Shown: piece by piece, positions 1 through 14,900 of the stretch
Layout of the letters: every line of letters starts with the position of its first letter
Position numbering within the stretch: the stretch's first letter is position 1
Assembly (NCBI RefSeq): GCF_020740795.1
Contig: NC_067283.1
Span: forward strand, 111,587,706 to 111,651,705
Reading direction: 5' to 3'
DNA length: 64,000 nucleotides
Origin: Apus apus
Lineage: Eukaryota > Chordata > Aves > Apodiformes > Apodidae
Program-made: the position numbers and the translations under genes
The notes under the pieces: generated by a model
What the model saw: the letters and a program-made list of their open reading frames with translations, nothing else
What the model was told of the DNA's origin: nothing
Databases searched by the model: none

Positions 1-1785
1 ATTTCATTTAATTATGGTCAACAAAGATAGTTTATTTCTATCCAAGAAATTACTCTTAGGAAAGAGTTAATTACATCTACTGTTTCAGTAACACATTTTC
101 TATGAGAAATAGTAGCTATTTTTGTCCTTACTTTTAGTGTTGTTAGTAGGTGTTATGCATAATCAACAATTTTGAGCCAAGTAGGAGCACTGTCATTCAC
201 ACCTACTTTGTAAGCATGATGCTGTTGTATCTCATTGGCCATAGCAGTCTTTCAGACAGGAAATGCTTTGAAAAATGAAAAGAAAGATGTCTCCAGAACA
301 ATTTAACTTCATTTGCAATCCTCCAAAATATTTTGATTGGCATCCAAATGCTACAGTCCTTACTTAGTCAAAATGACCTTCAGAATCAAGCACTCTAGCT
401 TATGCAGTAATTTTTCCCTTTGGAAAGTGTGCAGAAAATAATTACAGTTATAAACACTTGTAATACGAAATACATAATTGCTACTTCTCACATTATAAAT
501 AACTATACAAGGAAAGATGTAGTAGAGAATGGTGGAGTAGAGAATAAATACTTAATGGCACCTTCTGTGTACCACTGTAAGCACGGTGGGCCTTGTTTCC
601 TAATCAATTGCACCTTTTTACACCTGCAATATACTGCAGAGTTTTTTTAAACAGCTCTTGGTAGCATTGATAGCAACCAAGTGAATGAAGAAACAAGCCT
701 ACTCATTATTCTTCAAAATATTAATATGCATGATAAAAAACACTGGGTTGCATGCCAATTAAGTAGAGAGTAACTTGTCAAGACTATTTTTCTGGTGTTT
801 TCTTGGACTGTGTTATTCAGTCAAAGCTAAGCAACAGGCAGTATCTTGTTCTCTGTTTAAAGTCTGTGCCTTAAGGTTCTGCACAATCTGTGGACTTCTA
901 CAAAGCTTGTTAATACATTTCTTCACAATTTGCCATATTTACACCATATCAAACCACATCAAACTTGAAGAAGACAGCTTGTCCTTTTCACTGTTTATGT
1001 TTTCCTGGTATGTTTATCACTTTCATGATAACCATTCCCTCAAAGGTAATAAAAAATCCAACTAAGATCTGAAACACTCAGCTGTCCTTTGTGCAGTTAA
1101 ATGAAATCCAGGAGGAATGATTAACAAACCAAATCTGCCTCCAGCCACTTTTGCTCACCCTTGCTTATCTTTCTCTCTGCAAAAAGCCAGATGAAAAAAA
1201 AAAAAACACAACCAAAAATGAAAACAATAAAAAGAAATAATATTCTGTAAAAGAATGTTAAACAGCAATTGTATTCCACCTTCAAAAAATTATATAGACT
1301 AAAAGCTTTCTTACCAATTTAGGCTTTCATTTCTTTTTTTTTTTTTCTTCCCAGAGATAAGCAGATGTGTTGTGCTCTTAAACAAGGCTCTTAAGTTCTG
1401 AAAAGAGCAAAGAATACTCTGATCCATGTTAGTGGAATGTGATTAAAACCAAGCTGCAACATGCAGGTACAAACACTAGTTGCGATTTATTGACACAATT
1501 TGCACATACAAAAGTACTCCATTCAACCCACATCAACACATTCAACCAAAATACACATTCATTACTGGAAAACTTGTAGCTATGAGAATGAATTCTATTC
1601 CTTGTAACAACAGTAAGTTTGGTTTTAACATTATTCTCCATTATATGTACTGAACATGACTGACTGGAGATGGCATTTCACCAAACCTAAGATACAGTAG
1701 TTTTTGTATATGGTGATGGTATTGGGACAATGAATCATGTTGACATAATCCACAATACTGGACTGGAAAGTACCTTGGAGAGATC

Positions 1786-1809
1786 TTTTTTTTTTTTTTT
1801 TTTTTTTTT
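1786..1809. repeat. Poly(T) tract, 24 bp
   Basis: An uninterrupted run of 24 T. No recognisable retroposed sequence flanks it on either side, so it is listed as a simple repeat only. Confidence 0.9.
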
Positions 1810-4800
1810 ATTGGACATAGAAATTAGCCTTTCCCATAGTAAAATTATTGTACTTACTTGTAAAACCAGAGGGCCATATTCTGTGAGCTAGCTCACACCC
1901 AAGCTTTTTAGCACAACTTTCAGATTCTTCACAAAAAAAGTATAGTAACTATAAAAATGCACACAACTTTTGGGTTTGAAGTTTTTCCTGATTGTCCTGT
2001 CATTTGTCTTTTTTTTATTATTATTTATTTCTCTTTCCATTAATTCTTGTTGAAATATAACAACTTAAGAAAGAGCAATCAACAAAAATTTTCTCTTTGT
2101 TTTAGAGAAGACAAAAACATTGCCCTGTGAGTACAAAATGTTTCTTCCTATTGGAAGGTACTAAGATGAAAGTTCTTTTTGTTCCACACAGTTTACAGTT
2201 GATCAGATTCCTTCACCATTTCCACCTTCATTCCCGCTCTTTTTCTTAAATTCACCCATCAAAAACCAAGAAAAATGCTGTGGTGCAACATTGCCACAAC
2301 AGAAGTTGTGTTCAAATAATAAAGGAAAGGGCAATATTTGAAAACTTATCTTGCATCCAGTTTGTTCTGGATTCAGAAGGGAATGTATTTGAGGGTGAGG
2401 CTGCATCCAGGCATTTGCACCATCAAGGCTCTTCCCTTGCTGTGGAAAGCAACTCTTGAAAAACATATTTGTCTCAGAGTTGATGCCTGATAGCATCCTC
2501 TCTTTCTTTTCTGGATCCAAGCCAATTCCTGTTGAAGTCACCAGAAAGAATCCCTCTGGCTTGAGCAAGAAGTTAAATTGAGCTTTCTTGGGTTTGTGGT
2601 ATAGCCTTGGGCAAGACACAAACACTCTGTCCCATAATTAATTTATCTGCATGGTACCTTTCAATATTATAACAAACCAAGTTGATGCTGCATTTGAAAT
2701 GTGCAGTTCCTTTATGCTGCATTTCAAGCAGTTCAAAGAAAAGTCTTGATTTAGAAACCTATATATATATTTAAAACTGAGATCATCAGATGCTAGAAGC
2801 AGATAAAATCTGAAGGGTACACAAGGATGTTATAGAGTTGGTAGGGTGTTTTTCCTTCCTATAAGATAATTAACTTTCTGTTTACTATATTATCTGGAAA
2901 AAGGATGGCATAAGACAGGGACTGACTAACAAATAATAATAATTCTTATTGTATTTACTTTTATTTATCTTATGATAACATTAAATTTATGATATATGGT
3001 TGTCATAATACCTCATTACATTAAATGTTTAAAAAGTGAACGGAAGGATCAATTCTTCTGACATGAGAAAAAATACCTTTCATAAGTTGAAAGCCTTTTC
3101 TTATGACTTATGCCCAGTTTTGGGTGGGAAGTTTCAATTTCTGAGCAAATTTTTAGGGAAATTAAGTAATAAAATATGTACATGAAATTTTTATAAAGCT
3201 ATATATAAACTACTTATAAACTAATTAGGACAGATAAAAACTGGGACAATACTTGCTTACAAAACCAAGCTGAAGCTTTTTCCTACAAAAATCAGATCAA
3301 TCATAGAATCAGGCTTGCTGACCAAAAGCTATTTAATTGTTTTTACAGTAGGGAACAGGTCTGATAGGTTAGAAGGATGTGAGAAAATTAGTAAAGGAAA
3401 CATTCAATCTTTGTTCCCAAACACTCAAGGTAAGTATCAAAACCAATCCCCAAAATACAGTAATGAGGAAAATTGTGTGAGACTCGTCTGACTAAATGAA
3501 TGTTTACTACACCAACACCAACAACTGGGCTTAGGTTTTTTTATAGTCAGCAGAGATCTGGCTAATAGTCAATGGATATATCTCATCTTAAATTAGGCAT
3601 AGTTTAAAATAGCCAACTGATGAGGTTACTCTCTTAGAACAGGAAAGAATTTGGGACAAATCTTTGTTATTAAGTATTCAAAGCAAGGACTGAAATCACT
3701 ATATTTTAAATTCTATCAAAGCCTACTAACTATGGGGCTACCATAGCTACTATTCTGGTATGAATGGATTTTAAAACTTTGGAAGATCCCTTTTTCATTC
3801 TAGTACAGTACGGGATGCATCTGAAAACCTCTAATAGTTCAAAGGGATGGAAAACAGATCTTTTTCTTATTTCAGATCTGGAACTTTTTTTGCTACAGTC
3901 AGTGCCTCCCAGGCACGTTTGAACATCTAACCCCTTTGATCCATCTGGTAGAATATATACAGAGAGCAGGAGTAATTTAAAAGGAGAGTTGATTTACCTT
4001 AATTTACGCATTTATGTAGCTTTTTGCTATCTGTTTAACATGGCACACCCTTACCTGCTACCTTGGCACCCTAATTGAACCAGCCTTAGATTGCCCTAGA
4101 ATTTCTTAGCCTTAGACCATGAAGGCTAAATTCAGAGATGACCTATCAGATGAACAGGGAATCCAGCGTGGATCTAAGGTGGTTTACATACCTGGCAAAT
4201 TAGATAAACTTAGATTACCACTAGAGCTTTTTGTCTCACAGCTACAGTTACTTAAATTTACACAAAACTTAATTCCTGAAGGTGGCAGCATCATGAGCAA
4301 ATCAATATCCTGCTTCCAATGCATGCAAAAACCCAGAACATGACCATGCAATTATAGGTGTTTAACAGTAATGCCACATATGACCTTTTAACATATATTA
4401 CTGAGAGTAAGTTCTGTGCTAGCAGTTGGTTTGAGGTTTGAACTGATTATCTCCCACGTTTTTCTCTTGAGCTGTAAAACTTTAAAAGAACAACCTTTCC
4501 CTTAGAAGCCTTTTAGCATTTCATGAATTATTATAAGCATTACGTACCAGAAATGGTAAACTTTGAACATTTGTTGCCTGATTTTTTGTTTCACTAAGGT
4601 CATTTTACACAACACGGGCACTGTAAAAAGATGCACACTGTAGGTGGATTTTCTTCTCTGTCCACTTGAAAGCCCTCTTCATAATGTGAACACTGTGGGG
4701 AGTCATAATTTGCCTAAAAGTATTTTTAATTTTTTTTTACTTTATTCTTCATAATTACTAGCTATGTCTGTGCAGGCTGACAGGTTACAGAAAAAGGAGG

Positions 4801-7800
4801 GGATAAAGGTTTCACCCACCATTGTCCCTAGGTATACAGAGGCATGAGTCACATATTTTTACACAGCACATTTTTTTTTCTAACTGCCTTTTGTAGCAAA
4901 CACTTGAGATCATACTGAAATTGGAGGGGGGGGAGGGGAAGTTCCATTAAGCTTAACCTTTCATCCATTGAGCTTAACCTTTTATTTGACTAGATTCAAA
5001 TCATTAAAAGCAGAGAAGAGGTACAGGTTACTCTCGTACAGGCCCTAGGACAGGCAGGGAAAATCTTGCTCTGCCCCCAGAGGAACACAAGCCCCAATCC
5101 ATCCCCATCTCTTCCAAAAAAAACAGGCTTTCCAGAGAGGGTGAGTCCCCACCTTTCACATTTGGGTAAGCAGGGTGAACCACCCAGTGCAAGGTGGCAG
5201 AGCTACAGGAAGGTAAAACAATATGTGGGCACATACCCCAGTGCTTCCTCCTGGAGGAAAGGATTTGCATCATTCCTTAATAATGGCTACACCTAAATGT
5301 TGCCAGCTAGCCTTTAGTTCTTCCTAGCCACTTTCTGGTACACAGAGCACATTTTCCAGTCCAACAAGACTCACTCCTCACTGCAGCACGGGCCTCTGGC
5401 TGTCTGGTTCCTGCAGCAGAAACCTCCAGAACAAGGTTTTGTGTTCTGATCTCTTTCAGCTGTGGAGAGTGGCCTGGCCACCCCACATCTCCCCTGGTGT
5501 GCTGCTCTCTCAGAGACACCCAGCAACCAGCCAATTCCATAAAGCAGAGACTGCTAAATTAGAAAAAGCATTTAGGATAAAACATGTCTTTAAAATGTTG
5601 AAATAGCATTAATAATACTTAGCTTACCTGCTTGTCATGTGGTTTTTTCCACATTGAAATCCTTCAGAGGGTTTGCCTCTGTCTTGCTCAGTCTTACATC
5701 TGTCCCTGATGAAATGGGTAAAATGCCTTTTCTCTCACATCAGAACTGAAGTTCTCTGCATTTTCCGATCCTCCGTCTTCCAGCACTTCCCAAACCTGAC
5801 CAAACTAGTCTAAGCTAGTCCCACAGGGCAATACTTCAAAAGGCTTTTTTTCTGCTTATTTTATTATTGCAATTTACCCTCATTATTGTTAGTTCCTACA
5901 GCAAGCATTCCCCACTTTAACAGATATGCCAGGAAGACTTCAACGAACAGCTCTGTACAAACGTGTATGTAAGCTCAGTAAAGTCAGGACAGTTGCTATC
6001 GACTATTCTGTGCTCCTCTAACATCTGCAGTATTAGCACAGATGAAATTACACCGGTGCTGACAGCCTGCTGCTTGTGTTGGGGAGTTCCTAATGCAGCT
6101 TCTTTAGAATTTCACTCCAAAATGTTTTTTCATCAGTTTTCTCTGGCAAAAAGGCAGCTGTCAGAGATCCACTGCATTGCCTCTGGCCCCAGCTCTGCCA
6201 AGGCAGAATCAGCTCATCTACAGTGCGGTTGCGCTATCATCAGTATTATAGCTGTGGTTTTGTTTTCATCCAGGCCACTTTGCACCCCAGACTTGCTTGT
6301 AGGCTGAGAAGTGAAGACAATATGTCAGAGAGAATTGCAAAGCATACTGGAATGGCTGAATGGTGTTCTCTTCTAATGGCAAGTGTTACCTACCTGCCAT
6401 TCTGAATAATCAGAATAAAAAATAATAATTACAGTGAGGTGAAAATTCATATATGTGTAAAAGAAATGGCAACAGTTAAACTGAGTGGAAATGAGGCCTG
6501 TGACTTCCTCCTGTCTGTGACTTTTAGAAGAGTCCTGAGTGTAACAGGGTGTATACAGCAGATTGCCCCAGATGTAGCAAGGTCCACCTCCAGAACGTAG
6601 TCCTTCCTGTGCACCTTTCTTGCACTGGCAGTTTGGCTGTATTCACTCAGCAAATTCACTGGTGACTGCCACAGAAAGAAGGCGAGAATCCCAGTGCTCT
6701 ATTCCTCCTCCTCCCACTCCCTTTTCTCTTAAAAGCAATACTTGCAGTATTGCAATACTTGCAGTCTTTTTTTTTCCAACTTCTACCCTGAGCCTTTACC
6801 CAGGCTATGACTAGATAGGCCATAAATACTTTACAGTCCATTCAGATCAGGTTGAATGATAAGAAAGATAATCCTTGTGGTTTTAAATGTATTTAAAGTT
6901 TTGACTGTTTTAAATGCCAGGTCAAAGTATGTAATGTATTTTGATGAGTGCAGATGAATCTTTATTTGAGGGAAAAAAAGTCAATGCAATTACATGAGAG
7001 CCTTGGAGCCCTTCTGGCATTCACAAGTTAAAGATGTCCAAGGGTGTTTTATAAAATGGTAAACGGAAACATACCCAATCTCTTAGTCATAAATACAAAG
7101 TTTTACCATTACAACTGGTTGCTGTGCTTCTAAAATATATTCACAATCTTTTTCTGACAATTTAATGGATGTGCCTGTGCTTGATTATCTCACTCCTAGA
7201 AAAAGATACTTTGAATTTGTAAATATTTCCTTTTATTTCCCTAGGGGACCAGTGTGCACTGCACAGGTATTTGTGTGTTCTAGGGCATGTTTGTGCTTCT
7301 GTTTTTACTCAGAGAAAGCCTCCAAATGAAGTGCTGCAATTGTATCTGAATCTCTGGATACTAAATAGATAACAGGCTTTCATGGGAACCGAGAGCTTCA
7401 GAAAATGATTTTTAAATCAGAGTGACTTGGCTGGGGAGCTTACTTTGGCTTCTCTCCAAGAAGAAAGATCCAAAAGAGCAAATTACACCTCCACACCCAG
7501 TTAGAAAGTCTGCAGGTATTAAGTTGTTTGTTAAGTAGAGTCATTGCGTTAGTAATTTTAGCTGTGTTTGTTCTTTGTGGAAGGCAACAGGCTCTTCCAG
7601 ATAGTTTCAAAACACGGCAGGGCAAAACTTGATCTTATTAAAATGAAGTTTCTACATGAACTGTTGTTTCTCGCTTCACAGGTTTCCCCTGCTCTTCTCA
7701 GCCCAAGTTATTGCTAATGCATCTTTCTCTGGGAAATATTATTTTACAAACATTTTATTTCAGAAAAGAAAACAAAATCTTTTGCTTTAGGGAAAACAAG

Positions 7801-9128
7801 CAAAATCACAATGACTCCTTTGTCCCATGGACCTGTCTTCTTATCCTTGTTAATTCTTTCTTCTCCCAATTGGAAGAAAAACTGTACCTCTCTCCCGCAG
7901 AAAAGTTCTTTTATATTTTTTTCTTTTCTTTTCTTTTCTTTTTTTAATTTAAAATAAAACATGTTTGTGCAAGGCCAGTAAATCAGATAAATGCTTTGTA
8001 AACTTCCTTAGACTCCTGTATTCCAGGACTACTTATATCTGTAGTTCCATTATGGTTGATGAATGCCTTATTAGAGAAGCCTGGTCAGAAATATTTGTTT
8101 TTCTGAACAGATTTTTCTTCAGAAAGAAAGGATGACCAAACAATTGCAGTAATAATCATGTGTTTCATTTGGCCCTTTGCTGTTGTACCAGGAAATTGCT
8201 CGTGAAACCTTGAAATGAGTGAAAAGCTCAAGAGCTGTTATCTTTCCTCTGTAACAGCAACGAAACATCCCAGCTAGTTTCACTGAAGTCCAAGGCTTAC
8301 TCCAGTTCACAGAGGTGTAACTGAAGGTAGAATTTAGTTCAAAGCCAAATATATGTGTAACCTACAAGCCCAGCTTGTTCCTCTGGCTCAGTGGGGCTCC
8401 TGGCATAAGGAAAAGCAGGACTGTGTTTTGCAAAAGGGAAACATTGCTTTAACTGTTACCATACTGAAACCACAACGCAACCCAGAGGAAGTCTGTTATG
8501 CAGGTGTCTACAGTTCCTAGTGAAGATAACCTTTCAAGCAGAGGACTCCAGTGCAATGCAGTGCCCTCAAACACCCATAGATCTTTAGGATGTCTGTTGA
8601 CTACTGACATAACCTTATGACAGCTGTAGCTGTGGCAACCGGACATGCAGGAATTGTAGGCACAACTCTCTCACACTTCCTTTGCCTTGCATACCAAATG
8701 TGAAATTGCTGTGCAGACTCCTGTCCCTCCACCAAGGAGCTCAGCTGTCCTTCAGGCTCAGTGACTAGAGCTGACACTGGCTAGGGTGGTTTGAATTATG
8801 CCAGCTCTCAGAAGTGATTCACCCTGCTTATGCTCATGTCTCCAAGCATGCTCAGAATCAGCATATTTCAACTCCTGTGTGGTTTCTGGGCCAAAAAAAG
8901 TTCAGCTGCCATTGCTGTGGATTGTACTGTTAATTTCAAAGTTTAGCAGGCATGAATGCCTCCTTGTTGGCTGAATTTGTAATTTGCAGATGATAGGATG
9001 GATTTTCTTTCTCAAACCTCTGTGGAATTTCTCATAAATTCAGCTGCAGCATAGACACTGGATCTTGTTTTGCAGGCTATGCAGAAATGGGCTGGTAACA
9101 TATCTAAACAGAACGTAAGCCTTGAGGC

Positions 9129-9149
9129 TTTTTTTTTTTTTTTTTTTTT
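9129..9149. repeat. Poly(T) tract, 21 bp
   Basis: An uninterrupted run of 21 T, followed by CCCCAG. No coding sequence follows that would make this a splice acceptor. Confidence 0.85.
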
Positions 9150-11522
9150 CCCCAGCCAGCTGTCAAAGCTTTGCAACTATCATATGTTTAAGGCACTGAA
9201 AGGACTGTGGAGTGTGAGTTTGTTGGAATGTGTGGTATTCGTTTGTCCCTGAAAGTTTACATGTCCAGCTTGATGAATTATAGCTACAAAGTGACAAATT
9301 AAAAGATGAAAGAAACTGCAAAGGAGCAAGAACTGCTTGAAAGCTGGAGTTCACCAAGCAAAACTTTGTTACTTCATTGAAAATACTCTCAAGGGTGAAC
9401 AGCTGACCTGCATGGATTGCACTCTGATGGTGCTCAACTCCAGTATGATTTGTAAAAACCATTCTAGGAAAGGACAGTATTTTCCATTTTCTGAGCACTG
9501 AAGCCAAAAGGTGAGTAGATGCCTGACCCTATGTCATAGAGGAAGGACAACAGGAGAGGGAATTAAATACATGAAGAACCTAACCACAGAATCATCCTTC
9601 TCTCTTTTTGGGAGTCAGCTTTAGCTTTGTGCTAAGCATCCACAAAGATCTACAGATGACTTTGTGACCAATATGCAGCTAATACTGTATGTAAACAGTA
9701 TTGCAAACCACTTGGGAGTTAAGAGCAGTTTATTAATTTATATAGTTGCTTTGAATTTAGTTGAAATAGCAATGTGACACCAAAAGACATTAAAAAGACA
9801 AAGTTTAGAGTTGGACCTGCCATGCAGCTCACTTAAGTCATACTACATTATTTCTGTAGTCACACTATGCAGAATAACTTCTGTAAGTGGAGACATATTT
9901 GTACAGTGGATTTCTTCAGAGGGATGGACAGCCAACTCACTGTAGGCCCCTAGCTGATGCTCTGACTTGCTAAATGTTGTCATCCTGTGCTCCCTCTGTA
10001 CTCACTGGGAGGAGATAAGTGTCTCCAGTGAGTAATTGAGATCTTGGATGCTCTGATTCATCTTCTGCAAGTGACTTCCTCTCCACTGACTACACAGAGA
10101 GAACTGTGCTCGTATTTGGTATATCCAAGTTAGGTGCATTAAGCTAAATTAACTAAAGATAACTCCAGACTGGGCAGGGGAATTCCAGTGTATTCTTTCC
10201 TCTTGGGTTTATTTTTTTGTCGTGGAAAGCAAGCAATACAGAATTTGTCTTTTAAATAAGTGTATTGCTTTCTGCAGATGAGAAAGGCATAGATAGACTG
10301 GGCATTATACCCTTTTCTCACAGAAACAGTAAGAGGTTTTTTTATTATTATCATCCTCAGCTGAACTAAGACTTTACCCCAAAGATTTTGGGAATGGTTT
10401 GGGACCACTCATCTCCTTTCCTCTTTAGCCATAAATCTTTTGCTCCTACAACTGACGTTTCCAGTCTGATTGATGGACCCAGTTGAAGAGGTGGAAGGAG
10501 ACAAAAAACCTTCTCCTCCTCCTCTTCCTCATTAGACATATTTGTTGCCTTTCTGGGTGCTTCCTTCTGGGAGAATTAATCTCTCTGAGGGATCACTTTT
10601 CCAATGAATGACTGCATGAGGAGCAAAGGAGAAGGGAGAGCAAAGCAGACTGTGGCCTGGTGTGCAGGGGAATTATGGCAAGTAGAAAGGAAATGTCACA
10701 GAAGCATCTGGCTACAGAGTCTAACATCCCCTCATCAGTCACTCATACAATGGTAAGCAGCTACTATAAGCTTTTACATGGCTGTTTCCCACCTCCCTCC
10801 CTTCTCTGAAAGTCTGCTGTTGGTAGTGTGTAATCAGCCATCTATGTATTTAAATTTAATTGTATAGTTCAGATACAAAGAGAAGGAAGACAGGGAGCTC
10901 TCGATTAGAAGATGGAGCCTGTCTTTGTAAACTGAGGCTGGGGTAAAGTTTTGGCAGCTCATGATGTCTTCTTCCAGGAGGAGAAGGGATTTGTGACTAT
11001 TGCTGGTGTTAACCATTTGTGACTGGAGCAAAGAGGTCCATAGGTATTTTCATGTGCCATTATTCTGTATGATGGAAATTTTGACATTAGAGGACTCTTT
11101 AATTTCAGTAAACTGGGCCATAGCAAGACTCAGAATATGGAGTCTGTATGCCAGAGAAACACAAGCTGTAAATGCAGTGCCAATTTTTCAAGTGGAACTA
11201 TAATAAATACGGAACAAATAACCAGGGAAGTGATTAAATCTCCAGCACTCAAAGGCTTTCAGTCAAGACCAGATCTAGTTCTGAACTATGTACTCTGTTT
11301 CTAATGCATGACAAGTAAAACTATTGTAATGGTCCCCTCTAGCCTTAAAACATACTCATTGCTTCCTCTGCAACCACACACAGTGGGCTGAGGGTGGAAG
11401 GAGATGAGTATGTTAGCTGCTGCTGATGTTCTGAAAAACACAGCACAAAGGAAAGGTGCTTGAGAGGAAATTGGTGCAGTAGGTTAATGAAAGGCAACAG
11501 CGACCAGCACAAAGAGAGGATC

Positions 11523-11964
11523 CATAGAATCATAGAATCGTAGATTGGTTTGGGTTGAAAGAGACCTTAAAGATCATTCACTTCCAAGCCCCCTGCCATG
11601 GTCAGACACCTCCCACTAGACCAGGCTGCTCAAAGACCCATCCAACCTTGAGAACACTTGCCGGGTGGGGGGTATCCACAACTTCCCTGGATAACCTGTG
11701 CCAGTGTTTGAGCACCCTCACAGCTAAGATTTTCTTCTTAATGTCTCATCTAAATCTACCCTCTTTTAGTTTGAAACCACTCCCCTCCCTATCCTGTTAC
11801 TACAAGCCCTTGTAAAAAGTCCCTCCCCAGCTTTCCTGTAGCCCCCTTCAGGTACTGGAAGGCCACTATAAGGTCTCTCCAGAGCCTTCTCTTCTCCATG
11901 CTGAACAACCTCAATATTTACAGCCTGTAAAGTTCAGGTTTCTCAGCTCTCTCAGTCTGTACAG
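11523..11964 (-). mobile_element. CR1 LINE 3' fragment
   Basis: The left end carries the reverse complement of the CR1 3' terminus (CATAGAATCATAGAATC), followed by the antisense of the CR1 3' UTR and terminal coding region: phrases for 'CAGGCTGCTCAAAG', the AATGTCTCATCTAAATCTACC segment and 'AGGCCACTATAAGGTCTC'. The element therefore runs on the minus strand and is truncated at its 5' end near 11,964, as is usual for CR1. The remnant reading frame is broken, so no protein is expected. Confidence 0.9.
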
Positions 11965-14900
11965 ATTGATCTGCACTGCACTTCCATAAAAGTGCCATTT
12001 GCACTAGCATGGACAGGAGGACCAGGAGAAACATCTGGGAAATCACTGCTGAGGATGAAAACCAGGTTATAGGAATGTTATTTCATTTGCACTGGTGGTC
12101 CAGCTCTTCTGTCTGCTTGCTATGTTTGTGTAGAGACAGTATCCAAGTACCATCTTTCTTGACAGTGGTACCTTTCTTTTCCAGGAAAAAACATCAAGTG
12201 CAAAATCAGCCCACTACAGCCACCACAAATTACTTACTTGCAGATTCCACAAACTTCTCCAGATGGCCTCCTCCTGTTAAAAAACTGGCTGAACTTGCTC
12301 TGTATACCTTTCTAAAGTAAAATATCAAATCTGAAGTGATTTAGAAAAATATAAAAGTTTTTATGAATGTCCCTCAAATTATTTCAATGTTATGGTAAAT
12401 TCAGACTTCAAAATAATATTTTTTTTCCAGAAAATGAGAAATTCCAAGATGGTGCCCACAAGTATAAATACATCAGATAATATTTTCTAGCTAGTAATCA
12501 ACAGCAAAGAAGAACAAAGATAGTGTCCTTAGTGGGAGCTAGCTTGGGTAGGGTGTTTTTTATTTTTTATTTGAAGGACTGGCTTTTTATTCATGATGAA
12601 TCATGATTGAATTTTAACAGGATTCTTAGGAAAACTGTTTCCACTTCTAATCTATGGATTTGTTGTAAGCTGAAAGAGCTATGGTCACTGAAGAGAATGA
12701 CAGCCTACTTTTTGCTTTCTTAGCAATTTCCATATCAAACTACTGGCTGTGTCACTCACTGTCTTTCTCAGCAGTTTCCTAAATCTAGTTGCACCAGTAG
12801 AGTAAGGTTGATTTATTACCCTTCTTTTAGATTTTTGACAACTATTAAGAAAAAGACTCAGGTTATTCTAGAAGATCATGTACCTTACAGAGACAGAACC
12901 GATAGCATTCACAATATACAAAGTTCTTGCATAAGCTTATTATAGCCACCTAGTCCCATTATCCAAAATATTTATTTTAACAGGTTTTTTCCTTTTGTTT
13001 TCTTATAGTTTCTTTACATTTTGGGTTGTGGGGTTATTTTGTTGTTCCTTTCAAGTCTGAAATGTCTGAGCAATTGCTCAAAGTGGAAAAAGCAGGTATT
13101 TCTTTTGAAGAAAAATTCTGTTGCACACATCACACAAAAGTTTTCTCATTTCTCCACTGTTATTACCATTACTAATACCATTACTACTAATACAAAACAT
13201 TTATGCCTCACTGTAGATTTTTTAAACATGACTAAAACCAAATTCTTTTTCCTGAAGAGGCTTGTGATTAGTTAACAAAAAAGATAGACACAGTTACAAT
13301 CACATCATAGCCCAAAAGTGGGAGGGCAAAAAGAAAATAAATAAGTAAATAAATAAATAAACAAATATTTATATGTAGTTAGCAGAGTGGCATATCCTTG
13401 CACAACGTGCAGCATCCTGTGCATTGCTTCCTGGAGCTGTACTCTCCCAGTCAACACAAAGCCAGTGCTTTCCTGAAGTGCACTTAGGGCTCATGCACCT
13501 TCCTACAGCTAGTTTGACAGATCTGCACCTCTCAGGTACACAGCTGAAACAGTGCATGCCTCACTGGAATTCAGCTTATCACCTTGGATGTGGGGTACAG
13601 AAACTTTTTTCCAGAGTGACTTTTCTTAGGTGTGTGCCTGTACTCAGTGCTATAAAGCCACACCTCTCCATTTTCACCACTCTCATTCCCTGTCAAATTC
13701 CATATGCACTGTCATACTCTTGAGAAACCAAGTGGCTAACTTGCTAATATCATGACAATTCTGATGTTGTTGTTGTTGAGGCATCAGTTTTATATCTAAC
13801 AATGACTAAGACATTTTTAGTGTTTAATCTTTGCTTCTTCTGACAACATCCTCTATTCATCGCAGTCATAAAGGCTTAAACTGCTGGTAATTATTTACTT
13901 TTTTTTTTTTCAGAACAAAAAACTAGTGTGATATCCAGTATTTTAATACTTGTTCTTAATACTTGCTTTTCTCTTGTTGTTTATCACCCTTTGTGTATGA
14001 AGAAATCCAAAGAGATCTACAGTACCTTAGAAGCTCAAAGATGACAATGTGTGGGTCAGTGGCATGTGTGGTTCGTTTTTTTAATTTGCTACAGAGGCAG
14101 CTTTCTCTCAAGGTCGAAGTTCAGTACATTCCTAGCTGAGGAATATATTCAGGGGAGAAGTAAGGAGGGGATGACTGCCAATTCAGCCAAATGGGAGACA
14201 GTTAATATTGTCTGAAGTTACGCAAGTTTCTTACAATTTTTAGGCATATGCAAGGTGTTTGTACTTTCCCATTATATTCATTAATTTATTAATGTGTGTT
14301 CAAGTATGCTGTCATATTTCATGCATGCATTAGATATAAAAAATTGTCAGAAATAGCACCTGGAATGACTTGTGTATCTTCCACAGCTGCAAGGGAGCGC
14401 TCCTCAGAGAGAACACCAGAAAGCAAAGCTGGATGGGGGCTGTAAAGATCTGGAGGGTGAAGATCCCCCAGTTTTCCCACATAAACCTCTAGTATTGGGA
14501 AAATAACAAAGAAAGTAATAGAGTCAACATGGAGAATACACATTTTTCTAGATTTTCTAGCATACCTAAAATGATTGCTCAAGTGACTTAAACATGACTT
14601 AAAAAAATGTAATGCATCCAATAGATAACATATACAGGGTGAGTGAGCACCTGGCATCAGTTTTTGCTACCCCTTTGGCTTCCTCCATGCTCAGAGACAG
14701 CCCTGTTATCACTGTGCCAGTTGGGAGCTGTGGCTACTGTGGAGGGCAGTATCTGGGAAAACTGAGAGTAGGCAACAGAGCAAGGAACGTTAAAAGGTGT
14801 AGTAAAAGATGTGTTAATTAAACTGGAGAGCAAGGAGAACTGAAATTTTGCAGAGGGGCAGTGCCTTTCCTCCATGATATGGCGACCAAACTAGAAAATT

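Larger units (their letters stand above)
1..11522. other. Noncoding stretch, no gene recognised
   Basis: No coding exon, RNA gene or clear transposon was recognised here on either strand. Open frames are short, lack known motifs and look like chance. The only landmarks are homopolymers (T24 at 1786-1809, T21 at 9129-9149), a G-rich patch near 4926-4938 and a small 21-bp-period duplication of an AGCTTAACC-containing unit at about 4944-4985. By mammalian synteny (desmocollin and desmoglein clusters transcribed away from a shared spacer) a minus-strand desmocollin might lie further left, but none of its exons was found. The minus frame at 2203-2625 (140 codons) has no recognisable domain. Confidence 0.6.

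Noticed and set aside
2203..2625. 140-codon minus-strand frame
   Set aside because: No cadherin, signal-peptide or other motif, no splice context; it does not look like the expected desmocollin. Probably chance.
3301..3315. TCATAGAATCAGG resembling a CR1 terminus
   Set aside because: Only about 11 bp match and no further CR1 sequence follows, unlike the true tails at 11,523, 26,324, 55,808 and 61,668.
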